Shown one piece after another: positions 1-8,322 of a DNA stretch of 51,524 nucleotides. Source of the stretch: Aeribacillus composti. Lineage in GTDB: Bacteria; Bacillota; Bacilli; Bacillales; Aeribacillaceae. Under the pieces are notes generated by a model. It ran no database searches. It was not told the origin of the DNA and saw only the letters and a program-made list of their open reading frames with translations. The position numbers and the translations under genes were made by a program. The DNA lies in the NCBI RefSeq assembly GCF_007827555.1, contig NZ_VISS01000031.1, positions 1 through 51,524 of the forward strand. The letters run 5' to 3'. Numbering within the stretch: the stretch's first letter is position 1; every line of letters begins with the position of its first letter.

Positions 1-88
1 TCGGAGAGAATTCGCAAACATTTTGCGAGGTATTTCCGATTTTAGTCCAAAATAATTTGAAAAAAGTGGTTCTAAAATAGTGTGCTAA

Positions 89-955
89 TTTACATTTCTA
101 TCATTAAAAGGATTAAGTAACGGATTAGGTTCAGGTACATTCTTTATGAGTTCTCCCTTTTTTAATGGAGAAGTTCCTTTTTCCTTGGTTTTGGCTGGGG
201 CATCCATATTATGTTTATCTTTTTTAGGGTTTGATTCAGTGACAACCTTTGCAGAAGAAACTATTAATCCGAAAAAGACAATACCAAAAGCAATTTTTCT
301 TGTGGCATTAATAGGAGGAACAACATTTATACTAGTTTCCTATGTTTGCCATCTTGTGTTTCCAAATTATCAAGCATTTCAAGATCCAGATTCTGCAGCT
401 TTGGAAATTGCTTTGTATATTGGTGGAAACCTCTTTCAGTCTATCTTTCTAGCAGGATATATAACTGGGGCAATCGCTTCTGGACTTTCTTCCCATGCAA
501 GTGTTTCTAGACTTCTTTACGGGATGGGACGCGATGGTGTGCTTCCAAAGAAAATTTTTGGTTACATCCATCCTAAATTCCGGACACCAGCTTTAAACGT
601 ATTAATCGTTAGTGCATTTACATTATCGGCACTATTCATTGATCTTGTCATGGCTTCTTCCTTAATAAATTTTGGGGCGCTAGTTGCTTTTACCTTTGTT
701 AATTTATCTGTCGTTGCCCATTATTTTATTAAAGGGAAACAAAGAAAAGGCATCGATATAGTAAAATATCTTATTTTACCTATCATTGGAGCATGTTTTA
801 CTTTATGGCTTTGGACTAGTTTGGATACAAAAGCTCTCTTGCTCGGTTTTGGATGGTTTGTAATCGGCTTTATTATCCTGTTGTATATAACAAAATTCTT
901 TACTACTAGACCACCAGAACTTTCCGTTGACCAAATCGATGATGTAACAATGTAA
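89..955 (+). pseudogene. APC-family amino-acid/polyamine permease, 5'-truncated
   Basis: The frame opens after an in-frame stop at 86-88, and the first ATG (146) lies inside homologous-looking sequence (GLSNGLGSGTFF precedes it). The 269 residues hold about seven hydrophobic segments and read as the C-terminal 55-60% of an APC permease; the segment with GFDSVTTFAEETINPKKTIP is typical of the loop after helix 6. Family members are usually 430-500 aa. None of the three forward frames of bases 1-88 looks like the missing N-terminus, so I infer a deletion or insertion junction near 86-90. The next gene starts about 20 bp downstream, so the two were probably one transcript, with the permease supplying the hydrolase substrate. 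A transport function is unlikely for the remaining piece. Confidence 0.7.
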
Positions 956-978
956 ACGCTTATAAGGGGGAGAGTGTG

Positions 979-2598
979 ATGGAAAAGGCAGATATGATTC
1001 TATCAAGTAATTATGTTTTTACGGGATTGGAAAATACTCCAAAAAAGGCTTCTATTGCGATTAAAGGCAATAAAATCATGGCAATCGGCACAAAAGAAGA
1101 GGTCAAATCATTCGCAGGTAAACATACGGCTATTTATGATTTTGATCAGGAATTGATTCTTCCAGGATTCCATGATTTTCATATGCATTTAATGATGGGG
1201 ATAATATTTCAGAAAGAAAGTGTACAGTTATATAATGCCAGATCTTCGGAAGAAGTGGCAGAAATGGTAGCAAAATATGCTGAAACAAGGCCCGACGCTG
1301 AATGGATTTTTGGGATTGGATGGGATCATACAAATTGGAAAAATAAACAGCTTCCACATAAATCTATATTAGATATGTATATTTCTGATCGTCCTGTTTT
1401 ATTATTTAATACCGAAGTTCATTATGCATGGATTAATAGCAAAGCTATTGAAATCGTTCAACTAACAAAAGATACCCCTGATCCTGATTATGGGGAAATC
1501 GGCAAGGATAGTGACGGTGAATTAAACGGACTTCTTTTTGAACATGCAATTGGGTTTGTATCTGAAACAGCCTTTAACTTTTCAAAAGAAAAACGGGCAG
1601 AACTTTTCCAGGAATTGCTAAATAAATTGGCCAAATATGGGATTACATCGGTCCATGATTTATTTGCCGCGAAAATTGCCCCTAATCAACTGGATGATTT
1701 AAAGGTTTATTCGGATTTTGATAAGAAAGGACTCCTTACAGCACGGATTCATTTTTCACCTGAATTAAAAATGGATCTGAGCGAGGCTAAACAATTAAAG
1801 AATAAATATCAATCTAGCAAATTAAGGATGACAGGCTTAAAACAGTTTATCGATGGAGTTGTTACGGGACATACAGCTTATTTGCTTTATTCTTATAAAG
1901 ATCGGCCAGATACGAAAGGGGGAACCACCTTACCTCCTGAAAAAATCAAGCAATTAGTGAAACAAGCTGATAAAGAAGGATTCCAAATTCGCTTTCATGC
2001 AATTGGAAATGGCGCAGTCCGCCTAGCTTTAGACGCCTTTGAAGAAGCTAGAAAAGAAAATGAAATCAGAGATTCGAGACATGTGATTGAACATGTGGAA
2101 GTATTGCATCCTGACGATGTGAAACGGTTTGCAGAGTTAGGAATAATTGCTTCTTTTCAACCATATCATATTGCTTTAATGGAGCAAGAAGCTTATACAA
2201 CAATGGTTGGAGAAAATCAGCAACCCCTTTTCTTCCCAATTAATACAATTTCAGAAAGTGGAGCTGTAATTGCATTTGGTACAGATTTTCCAGTTGTTTC
2301 ATTAAATCCAATGCTTGGCATATATAATGCTGTTGCTAGAAAGGATTTAAAAGGCAAGCAATGGGGAGAAAATGAAAGCATTTCATTATCAGAAGCACTG
2401 AAAAATTATACGTCAACACCTGCTTATGGTTCATTTAGAGAAAACGAACTCGGCACATTAGAACCTGGGAAGCTCGCTGATATTGTCGTATTAGATAAAA
2501 ACTTATTTGATATATCCATCGAGGATATTCCTTCTACAGAAGTAAAAATGACAATCATGGATGGTAAAGTAGTATATACAAATGAAAAAGTGTCGTAA
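979..2598 (+). CDS. YtcJ-like metal-dependent amidohydrolase
   Basis: A 539-residue amidohydrolase-superfamily (YtcJ-type) protein. Visible motifs are the metal-binding HxH of strand 1 (DFHMHL, near residue 70), a later FHAIGNGAV histidine, the HVIEHVE histidine and the GTDFPV aspartate near the C-terminus. A small beta-sandwich is made of both ends (LADIVVLDKN). A GTG at 976 would add one residue, but the site AAGGGGG at 964-970 is better spaced for the ATG at 979. No signal peptide, so cytoplasmic. The family hydrolyses C-N bonds of amides, imides or hydantoin-like compounds; the substrate cannot be read from sequence. The flanking permease and carbon-nitrogen hydrolase suggest uptake and breakdown of a nitrogen compound. 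Confidence 0.85.
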   Translation: MEKADMILSSNYVFTGLENTPKKASIAIKGNKIMAIGTKEEVKSFAGKHTAIYDFDQELILPGFHDFHMHLMMGIIFQKESVQLYNARSSEEVAEMVAKYAETRPDAEWIFGIGWDHTNWKNKQLPHKSILDMYISDRPVLLFNTEVHYAWINSKAIEIVQLTKDTPDPDYGEIGKDSDGELNGLLFEHAIGFVSETAFNFSKEKRAELFQELLNKLAKYGITSVHDLFAAKIAPNQLDDLKVYSDFDKKGLLTARIHFSPELKMDLSEAKQLKNKYQSSKLRMTGLKQFIDGVVTGHTAYLLYSYKDRPDTKGGTTLPPEKIKQLVKQADKEGFQIRFHAIGNGAVRLALDAFEEARKENEIRDSRHVIEHVEVLHPDDVKRFAELGIIASFQPYHIALMEQEAYTTMVGENQQPLFFPINTISESGAVIAFGTDFPVVSLNPMLGIYNAVARKDLKGKQWGENESISLSEALKNYTSTPAYGSFRENELGTLEPGKLADIVVLDKNLFDISIEDIPSTEVKMTIMDGKVVYTNEKVS

Positions 2599-2620
2599 AT
2601 ATGACTGCCGAAACAATTTT

Positions 2621-2670
2621 AAGAGGCTGTTCTAAACAGCAATGTACTTCTCAATATTAGAACTGCTCTT
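2621..2670. repeat. Imperfect inverted repeat between the two hydrolase genes
   Basis: Arms at 2621-2635 (AAGAGGCTGTTCTAA) and 2657-2670 (TTAGAACTGCTCTT) pair over about 13 bases with one bulge. No U-run follows, so it may be an mRNA processing or attenuation hairpin rather than a terminator. It ends a few bases before the AGGGAGG ribosome site of the next gene. Confidence 0.5.
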
Positions 2671-2698
2671 ATAAAAAATACTAGGGAGGAGAAAGAAA

Positions 2699-3559
2699 AT
2701 GACCAAAGTAAAGATAGGTCTTATTCAATTAAGCTGCGGGGAAGATATTGACAAAAACATCCAAAAAACTATCAAAAAAATTAAAGAAGCTGCCAATAAC
2801 GGAGCAAAAATTATTTGTTTACAAGAATTGTTTGCCTCTCAATATTTTCCCCAATCCGTTGATGTCCAAAACTACGAATTGGCAGAAGATGTAAATAGCG
2901 CTGTTCTATCCAATATGAGTGAATTAGCAAGAACTTTACAAATCGTATTAATTGTTCCTTTCTATGAAAAAGCTGGCTCAGGTATATATTTTAATAGCGC
3001 AGCAGTATTTGACTCAGATGGAAAACGCTTAGGCATTACGAGAAAAAATCATATTCCAGACGGTCCTCAATACCATGAAAAATATTACTTTGTCCCAGGC
3101 AATACTGGATATCCCGTTTATGATACTGCCTATGGGAAAATTGGAATTGGCATCTGTTGGGATGAATGGTTTCCAGAGGTTGCAAGAATTTTAAGTTTAA
3201 AGGGAGCAGAAATTTTATTTTTCCCTTCCGCAATTGGATCTGAACCAGATTATCCTGAATTATCAACGAAACCATCATGGCAAAAAGCCATTTTGGCACA
3301 CGGAATTTATAATGGAGTATTTGTAGCAGCAGTTAACCGCGTAGGAAGAGAAAAAGAGATGAGTTTTTACGGAGGATCCTTTATTAGTGATCCGCTTGGA
3401 AATATTTTATCTTCCCTTGATGACAAAGAAGGTGTCATCGTACAAGAAGTAGATTTAAGTGAAATTGAAAAAACAAGGAGAATACTACAGTTTTTTAGGG
3501 ACCGTCGTGTAGATACTTATGAACCTTTGTTACAAAAGGAAATACTAACTAGATATTAA
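2699..3559 (+). CDS. Carbon-nitrogen hydrolase, N-carbamoylputrescine amidase/beta-ureidopropionase type
   Basis: A 286-residue nitrilase-superfamily enzyme. The Glu-Lys-Cys triad is visible: Glu in CLQELFASQYF, Lys in TRKNHIPDGPQYHEKYYF, and Cys in GIGICWDEWFPE. The IPDGPQYHEKYYFVPG stretch is typical of N-carbamoylputrescine amidase and N-carbamoyl-beta-alanine amidohydrolase, which release CO2 and ammonia from N-carbamoyl amines. Length fits the family. The start is set by AGGGAGGAG at 2683-2691. It follows the amidohydrolase by 100 bp on the same strand and is closed by a terminator. A ring-opening amidohydrolase followed by a carbamoyl amidase would make a plausible two-step pathway; this is inference. 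Polyamine versus pyrimidine/hydantoin chemistry cannot be separated here. Confidence 0.85.
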   Translation: MTKVKIGLIQLSCGEDIDKNIQKTIKKIKEAANNGAKIICLQELFASQYFPQSVDVQNYELAEDVNSAVLSNMSELARTLQIVLIVPFYEKAGSGIYFNSAAVFDSDGKRLGITRKNHIPDGPQYHEKYYFVPGNTGYPVYDTAYGKIGIGICWDEWFPEVARILSLKGAEILFFPSAIGSEPDYPELSTKPSWQKAILAHGIYNGVFVAAVNRVGREKEMSFYGGSFISDPLGNILSSLDDKEGVIVQEVDLSEIEKTRRILQFFRDRRVDTYEPLLQKEILTRY

Positions 3560-3568
3560 TTATAGAAC

Positions 3569-3609
3569 AGGACCCAAACCGTATAGCGAATTGGGCCCTT
3601 TCTTTTTTA
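3569..3609 (+). terminator. Rho-independent terminator after the C-N hydrolase
   Basis: Arms GGACCCAA (3570-3577) and TTGGGCCC (3591-3598) pair with one mismatch and are followed by TTTCTTTTTTAT. Confidence 0.75.
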
Positions 3610-3644
3610 TTTACCCGAAACAATGACCTATGATCTATAAAGGA

Positions 3645-3765
3645 GGGGGGGCTAATAAGTCGTTTTTACGGCTTATTGACGCCCCATTAATGTTTTAGAA
3701 ACGTTGATATATCGGTGTTTATGATTTTTTGCTTTCATTGGCGATTTGACTTTCTGGACACCCCC
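3645..3765 (+). mobile_element. MITE-like element, copy 1
   Basis: About 121 bp with G-rich left end, an internal hairpin (AATAAGTCG...CGGCTTATT) and a right end TTTGACTTTCTGGACACCCCC. The same order of parts occurs at 19149-19259 (+) and 37222-37347 (inverted). The ends look like terminal inverted repeats of an insertion sequence and there is no ORF, so this is a non-autonomous element. It stops 8 bp before the last CRISPR repeat. No target duplication could be assigned. Confidence 0.6.
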
Positions 3766-3773
3766 ATGGACAC

Positions 3774-5325
3774 ATCTCAATCCACGCATCCATAAAGGAT
3801 GCGACTTCAACTTCAGCAGGTGTGACAACGTCATAGAGATTTCAATCCACGCATCCATAAAGGATGCGACTTCAAACTCACTCGCTGTTCGGACTAGATT
3901 CCGAATTTCAATCCACGCATCCATAAAGGATGCGACGTTTTAGTCAGTTTTGGATCAGCCGTCGTAAATATTTCAATCCACGCATCCATAAAGGATGCGA
4001 CACGATCTCCATTAATCGTGAAATCAATGAGCTAAATTTCAATCCACGCATCCATAAAGGATGCGACGGGTTGTGTGGAAGTCTCGATTACAATTAATCA
4101 ACATTTCAATCCACGCATCCATAAAGGATGCGACTTCAATGTCATGTTCGCCTTCGCCGTGAAGGTCATTTCAATCCACGCATCCATAAAGGATGCGACG
4201 CGTTCTTTATCAAACGACAGGCGGACGTTCGTACATTTCAATCCACGCATCCATAAAGGATGCGACTTTTCTTTTTGGCCAATGAAGCGCTGTCTATCCT
4301 CATTTCAATCCACGCATCCATAAAGGATGCGACTTTGTTTCAGCATAGTCAACCGGGTATTCAGAATATTTCAATCCACGCATCCATAAAGGATGCGACG
4401 TCAATACGGAACGGCAGCACTAAACGACATAATCATTTCAATCCACGCATCCATAAAGGATGCGACGGAATTATTCGAAAAAGTGTTGTATATGAAGACC
4501 ATTTCAATCCACGCATCCATAAAGGATGCGACTGCGATGGGACACGCAGACTGCTATGGCAATGTTATTTCAATCCACGCATCCATAAAGGATGCGACGC
4601 AGGTCTAAAAATATTAACGACTTTGCTTGATGATTTCAATCCACGCATCCATAAAGGATGCGACGCCGTTAGGGCTTATCGCAGGTATCAAACGAATATT
4701 TCAATCCACGCATCCATAAAGGATGCGACGAGCGTTGCGACAAGGCCCAAATGCCGTCATTCAAGATTTCAATCCACGCATCCATAAAGGATGCGACGTA
4801 AAATATTCGTAATTCTGTACGAACGTTTTTATTTCAATCCACGCATCCATAAAGGATGCGACCATTGCAACAACTGCAAGCATTAATGTTGCAAAAATTT
4901 CAATCCACGCATCCATAAAGGATGCGACATTATTCGCGGCGAATCGATTAGTACGATGATACGATTTCAATCCACGCATCCATAAAGGATGCGACCGAGA
5001 TTCTCGCTATCGACAAAAAAGGTATTGGCATTTCAATCCACGCATCCATAAAGGATGCGACAAATGTTCCGTTAAAATCAACAGACTACGAACAAATTTC
5101 AATCCACGCATCCATAAAGGATGCGACGTAACTAATAATTGATATAAGGGGAATGATATGAATTTCAATCCACGCATCCATAAAGGATGCGACGTATATA
5201 AATAAAAGTAACGTTAAACAAACGATAATTTCAATCCACGCATCCATAAAGGATGCGACACGTTGACCAAGCGATTAGCTTCACGTTATTCATATTTCAA
5301 TCCACGCATCCATAAAGGATGCGAC
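3774..5325 (-). CRISPR. Type I-C CRISPR array, 24 repeats and 23 spacers
   Basis: The repeat is 32 nt; in the transcribed (minus) sense it runs GTCGCATCC, TTTAT, then GGATGCGTGGATTGAAAT, with a 7-bp hairpin CGCATCC/GGATGCG. I counted 24 copies from 3774-3805 to 5294-5325. Spacers are 33-36 nt, mostly 34. All repeats read identically except the one at 3774-3805, which has one change in its 3' handle. A degenerate repeat marks the leader-distal end, so the leader is on the right next to cas2 and the array is transcribed on minus. Repeat and spacer length and the GGATTGAAA handle are typical of type I-C. Spacer targets cannot be identified without a search. Confidence 0.98.
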
Positions 5326-5450
5326 AGCGATTTTTCCTCAAAATTACTTAAATTGATGTAATTTTAACAAAAAACCGCCATTTTCTTTATAAAAATAAAG
5401 AACTTTTTTCAAAAAAAAATAAAATATGGAAATGATTTCAAAAAAATCAG
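5326..5450 (-). promoter_or_regulatory. CRISPR leader
   Basis: A 125-bp AT-rich stretch between the newest repeat (ends 5325) and the cas operon terminator. It contains a perfect 8-bp inverted repeat, TTCTTTAT-AAAA-ATAAAGAA (5383-5402), and long A/T runs. By position it should hold the array promoter and the adaptation signals read by Cas1-Cas2; no clear -35/-10 pair can be fixed. Confidence 0.7.
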
Positions 5451-5493
5451 GTGCGAATGTATCAAGAATTTCAAGCTCACTATACATTCGCAC
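5437..5493 (-). terminator. Terminator of the cas operon
   Basis: A perfect 12-bp stem, GTGCGAATGTAT (5451-5462) with ATACATTCGCAC (5482-5493), followed on the minus strand by CTGATTTTTTTG. The first stem base is the last base of the cas2 stop codon. It would separate the cas mRNA from the array transcript. Confidence 0.85.
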
Positions 5494-5783
5494 TAAAAAA
5501 TTATAGGATCCTCTAAATCAAGTGATGCTTTCACACCTATATGCTCTACTCTAGACTTATAATTGTTTCCTAGTTGATAGAACCTGAGACTATCTTTATT
5601 TTCATCAATAATATTGGTGAGTTCTAATTTTAAAGCTGTAAATTGGGCTGCATCGACGTTACATTCAAAAACTGAATTTTGGACTCGTTGGCCATAATTT
5701 TGGCATACTTTCGACACTTTCCTTAATCTTTTTTGTCCTGCACTGCTTACAGTACTAACATCATAAGTTATTAAAACTAACAA
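5493..5783 (-). CDS. cas2: CRISPR-associated endoribonuclease/adaptation protein Cas2
   Basis: A 96-residue Cas2 with the ferredoxin-like start MLVLITYDVS, where Asp8 is the conserved acidic residue, and the SVFECNVDAAQF strand. It forms the integrase core with Cas1, acting as the dimer that bridges two Cas1 dimers during spacer acquisition. Length is normal for type I-C. It follows cas1 by 9 bp as last gene of the cas operon, and its stop codon abuts the operon terminator. Confidence 0.95.
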   Translation of the reverse strand: MLVLITYDVSTVSSAGQKRLRKVSKVCQNYGQRVQNSVFECNVDAAQFTALKLELTNIIDENKDSLRFYQLGNNYKSRVEHIGVKASLDLEDPIIF

Positions 5784-5792
5784 AATTTACAC

Positions 5793-6824
5793 CTACTTCC
5801 ATAAAAATGGTGGGTACTCATCCAAATCATCACGTAAATAACGGGCCAATAGTAAAGCTTGTGCATGTGGAACTAATCCCCAAGTTATTTTTTCGCCTAA
5901 ATATGGATGTGTTATCTTGTCTTGTTTTCTATTTTGCCATGCAGATAAGAATTTCTTTCTAGCTTCATCTGTCATAATTACAGCTCCATTTTCTTTTTTT
6001 ATAAAATCCTCTTTGTTAACAATTTTTTTATTAATCAATGTTAAGACAAACTTATCTGCGTAAACACCCCGCAATTCTTCCATTACATCTAAAGCTAAAG
6101 ATGCTCTTCCTGGCCGATCTCGATGCAAAAAACCTACATATGCATCGAGACCAACCCCCTCCAACGCTGATGCCATATCATTTGCCAATAACGTATAAGC
6201 AAATGAAAGCATTGCATTCACGTTATCTAATGGCGGTCTTCGTGATCGCGAGTGGAAATAAAAATCTTCTTTTTGCTGTAATATCATCTGATTAAACAGT
6301 TTATTGTAACTTATAGCAGCTTGTCCTTCCAAACCTCTTAATCTTTCTAAATCTTCACACTCTCGCACATCATGAATGATAGATGATAAATGTTGAGAGA
6401 TTTCTTTAAAAAGAGCTACATCCACTCGTAATGGATAATCTCTAGTCATTCTTTCTATTATCCATTTATTGTTATAAATCTTTCCAATAATAAAGTTACG
6501 TGCAATTTTTACCGACATAACTTCATCTTCAGACACACGATATTGTTTCTTTCTAAGGATGACGTTACCTTTGCTTTTTCCGATCACTCTTGCCAGAAAT
6601 CGACCGTTCTTAGTTAAAAAAACTAATGAAATATTTTTTTCTGCACAATATCCCATTAATGCAGGACTTGCACCAGTATAGCCAAAGGATACGATTGATT
6701 CTAAATTATGAAGCGGTAATCTACCTATCTTCTCATTCTCTTTTAAAAGGACAATATTATCGCCGTCTAATGATAAATAAACATCTGATTGAGTGATAAA
6801 TAATGTGTTAAGCAGTTTTTTCAT
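5793..6824 (-). CDS. cas1: CRISPR integrase Cas1
   Basis: A 343-residue type I-C Cas1. The metal-binding set is visible: Glu166 (RLRGLEGQ), His234 (GFLHRDRPGR) and Asp246 with Glu249 (LALDVMEEL). The N-terminal beta domain precedes the helical catalytic domain. It cuts and joins new spacers at the leader-repeat junction with Cas2. The start ATG overlaps the cas4 stop by 4 bp (ATGA), indicating translational coupling. No sign of damage. Confidence 0.96.
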   Translation of the reverse strand: MKKLLNTLFITQSDVYLSLDGDNIVLLKENEKIGRLPLHNLESIVSFGYTGASPALMGYCAEKNISLVFLTKNGRFLARVIGKSKGNVILRKKQYRVSEDEVMSVKIARNFIIGKIYNNKWIIERMTRDYPLRVDVALFKEISQHLSSIIHDVRECEDLERLRGLEGQAAISYNKLFNQMILQQKEDFYFHSRSRRPPLDNVNAMLSFAYTLLANDMASALEGVGLDAYVGFLHRDRPGRASLALDVMEELRGVYADKFVLTLINKKIVNKEDFIKKENGAVIMTDEARKKFLSAWQNRKQDKITHPYLGEKITWGLVPHAQALLLARYLRDDLDEYPPFLWK

Positions 6825-7480
6825 TCTTTTATCTTTCCTTCAATATAACTTTTTACAGTCCGCTTATTCATTAAATTTGGCAAACAAATATTTTGGAGGG
6901 AACAGTTTTTGCAAAAAGATCCAGTTTTCACTTTAGGCGTATACTTGCGCTTATAATGATCATGCATTTCTAAGACAATTGACCTTACTTTATTTTTATT
7001 TTCTAATGTTATAGGTATTTCTACTCTCCGTTTTATCTCGTTATAAAACATATATCCTGTGTTTATTTTGCAAAGTAACATCTCCTCTAAACACATAACT
7101 TGTGCTGTTAATTGCAATATATCTGAATCATTTATTTTCGGCTTTCCACGTTTATATTCTATAGGATAGGCAACATATTTTCCTTCAGCACCCACTATTT
7201 CTACACCATTATTATCTTTAACAAATTCAACAACATCACAAACACCGGTAATTTTCAGTTCATTTGACTTTACAGGCATTGCTCGAACAATCAGTTTATT
7301 GCCACGCTTCTCTCGAATAAATGGCTTGTCAGCTTTTCGGTGAAGATATTGTCCTTCAATCGTTCTTACATTTTCTTCCCATTGCTGTTCAATATGAATG
7401 AGAGCCCATTGGCGTCTACAAAATTGAAAATGCTGAATACCGGACAACATTAAATAAATTTCTTCCTCATTATTTACCAT
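6821..7480 (-). CDS. cas4: CRISPR-associated exonuclease Cas4
   Basis: A 219-residue RecB-like nuclease. Four iron-sulfur cysteines are in place: Cys21 (HFQFCRRQW) and Cys190, Cys193 and Cys199 (FCKNCSLQNICLP). Nuclease residues appear in GVCDVVEF (Asp) and PIEYKRGK (Glu, Lys). In type I-C, Cas4 works with Cas1-Cas2 to select PAM-containing prespacers and trim their ends. It overlaps cas7 upstream by 11 bp and cas1 downstream by 4 bp, so the adaptation genes are coupled to the effector genes. Confidence 0.95.
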   Translation of the reverse strand: MVNNEEEIYLMLSGIQHFQFCRRQWALIHIEQQWEENVRTIEGQYLHRKADKPFIREKRGNKLIVRAMPVKSNELKITGVCDVVEFVKDNNGVEIVGAEGKYVAYPIEYKRGKPKINDSDILQLTAQVMCLEEMLLCKINTGYMFYNEIKRRVEIPITLENKNKVRSIVLEMHDHYKRKYTPKVKTGSFCKNCSLQNICLPNLMNKRTVKSYIEGKIKE

Positions 7481-8321
7481 CGATGACCACAGCTTTTAAA
7501 CCATCTAGCTCATTTAAAGTGATCGTATAATCATCAATCGATTTTGGTTCTTCCACATTTTTTTCAATTTTTAATAAACGATGAACTTTAGCGGAAGAAT
7601 ATTGTCCCAGTTTTGAATTGTGCTCCCACCAATAAACTTTGTGCACTTCCATGCTTCCTTCAGGTCTCGCAGCAGATGCGTCATTCTCAAACAATGTAAC
7701 AAGAGCTTGTTGGATTTTTAGCGCATCTTCATTTGTAAATCCTGTTTTTTCTGCCAATTGTGTGTTGATACTGCCGTAAAAAACATATACCCCAAAATCA
7801 ACACGATGCTTCATTCCCATAGTATCAGAGCTTCGTTTCTCATTCGTTACAGAGTTGACACTTTTTGTAATCTGCATACTGACAATATCAACAGGGTCGA
7901 CACTTGTTGCCGTATGGATTGAAACAGGACCACGAACACCGACAGATAAATCGGATCCTTTAAAGGCAAAAACTTGACCAAAAGCGCGGACATCGATCCA
8001 TAACTGGCAAGCTATCTTGGCAAACTCTTCACTTGAACCGTTTTTAGAACTCATAATTTTCTTTAATTCCGGGTGTGCTTCTGCACGCTCCTTTAAACTT
8101 TGAAAATCATCGACTCTTCGATCATTTGATTGAACAAAAATGGACTCTCCCATATCCTGCAGTCGATTTCTGATTTTTCGTTTAATGGCCACATCCGAAA
8201 TTTCCCCATGTCCGTCATAATTTTGTCTTGGACGATTTCCATTTAATGGATCTCCGTTTGGGTTGGCTTTTTTTACCGATAATACAACAGCAAAATCAAT
8301 TTTATGATCTAAGATTGACAT
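7470..8321 (-). CDS. cas7: Cascade backbone subunit Cas7 (Csd2), type I-C
   Basis: A 283-residue Cas7/Csd2 protein. The opening DFAVVLSVKKANPNGDPLNG is the typical RAMP-fold start of this family, followed by the GDGHGEISDVAIKRKIRN-like region and a glycine-rich stretch (FKGSDLSVGVRGPVSIHT). Several copies coat the crRNA spacer in the type I-C Cascade complex. It starts one base after the cas8c stop and overlaps cas4 at its end. Length is normal. Confidence 0.95.
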   Translation of the reverse strand: MSILDHKIDFAVVLSVKKANPNGDPLNGNRPRQNYDGHGEISDVAIKRKIRNRLQDMGESIFVQSNDRRVDDFQSLKERAEAHPELKKIMSSKNGSSEEFAKIACQLWIDVRAFGQVFAFKGSDLSVGVRGPVSIHTATSVDPVDIVSMQITKSVNSVTNEKRSSDTMGMKHRVDFGVYVFYGSINTQLAEKTGFTNEDALKIQQALVTLFENDASAARPEGSMEVHKVYWWEHNSKLGQYSSAKVHRLLKIEKNVEEPKSIDDYTITLNELDGLKAVVIDGK

Positions 8322-8322
8322 A

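Noticed and set aside
3645-3765. Target-site duplications around the MITE-like elements
   Set aside because: No matching direct repeats could be seen at any of the three copies.
3746-4979. Several ORFs of 65-175 codons inside the CRISPR array on both strands
   Set aside because: They are translations of the repeats (recurrent NPRIHKGCD or HASIKDAT blocks), without ribosome sites.
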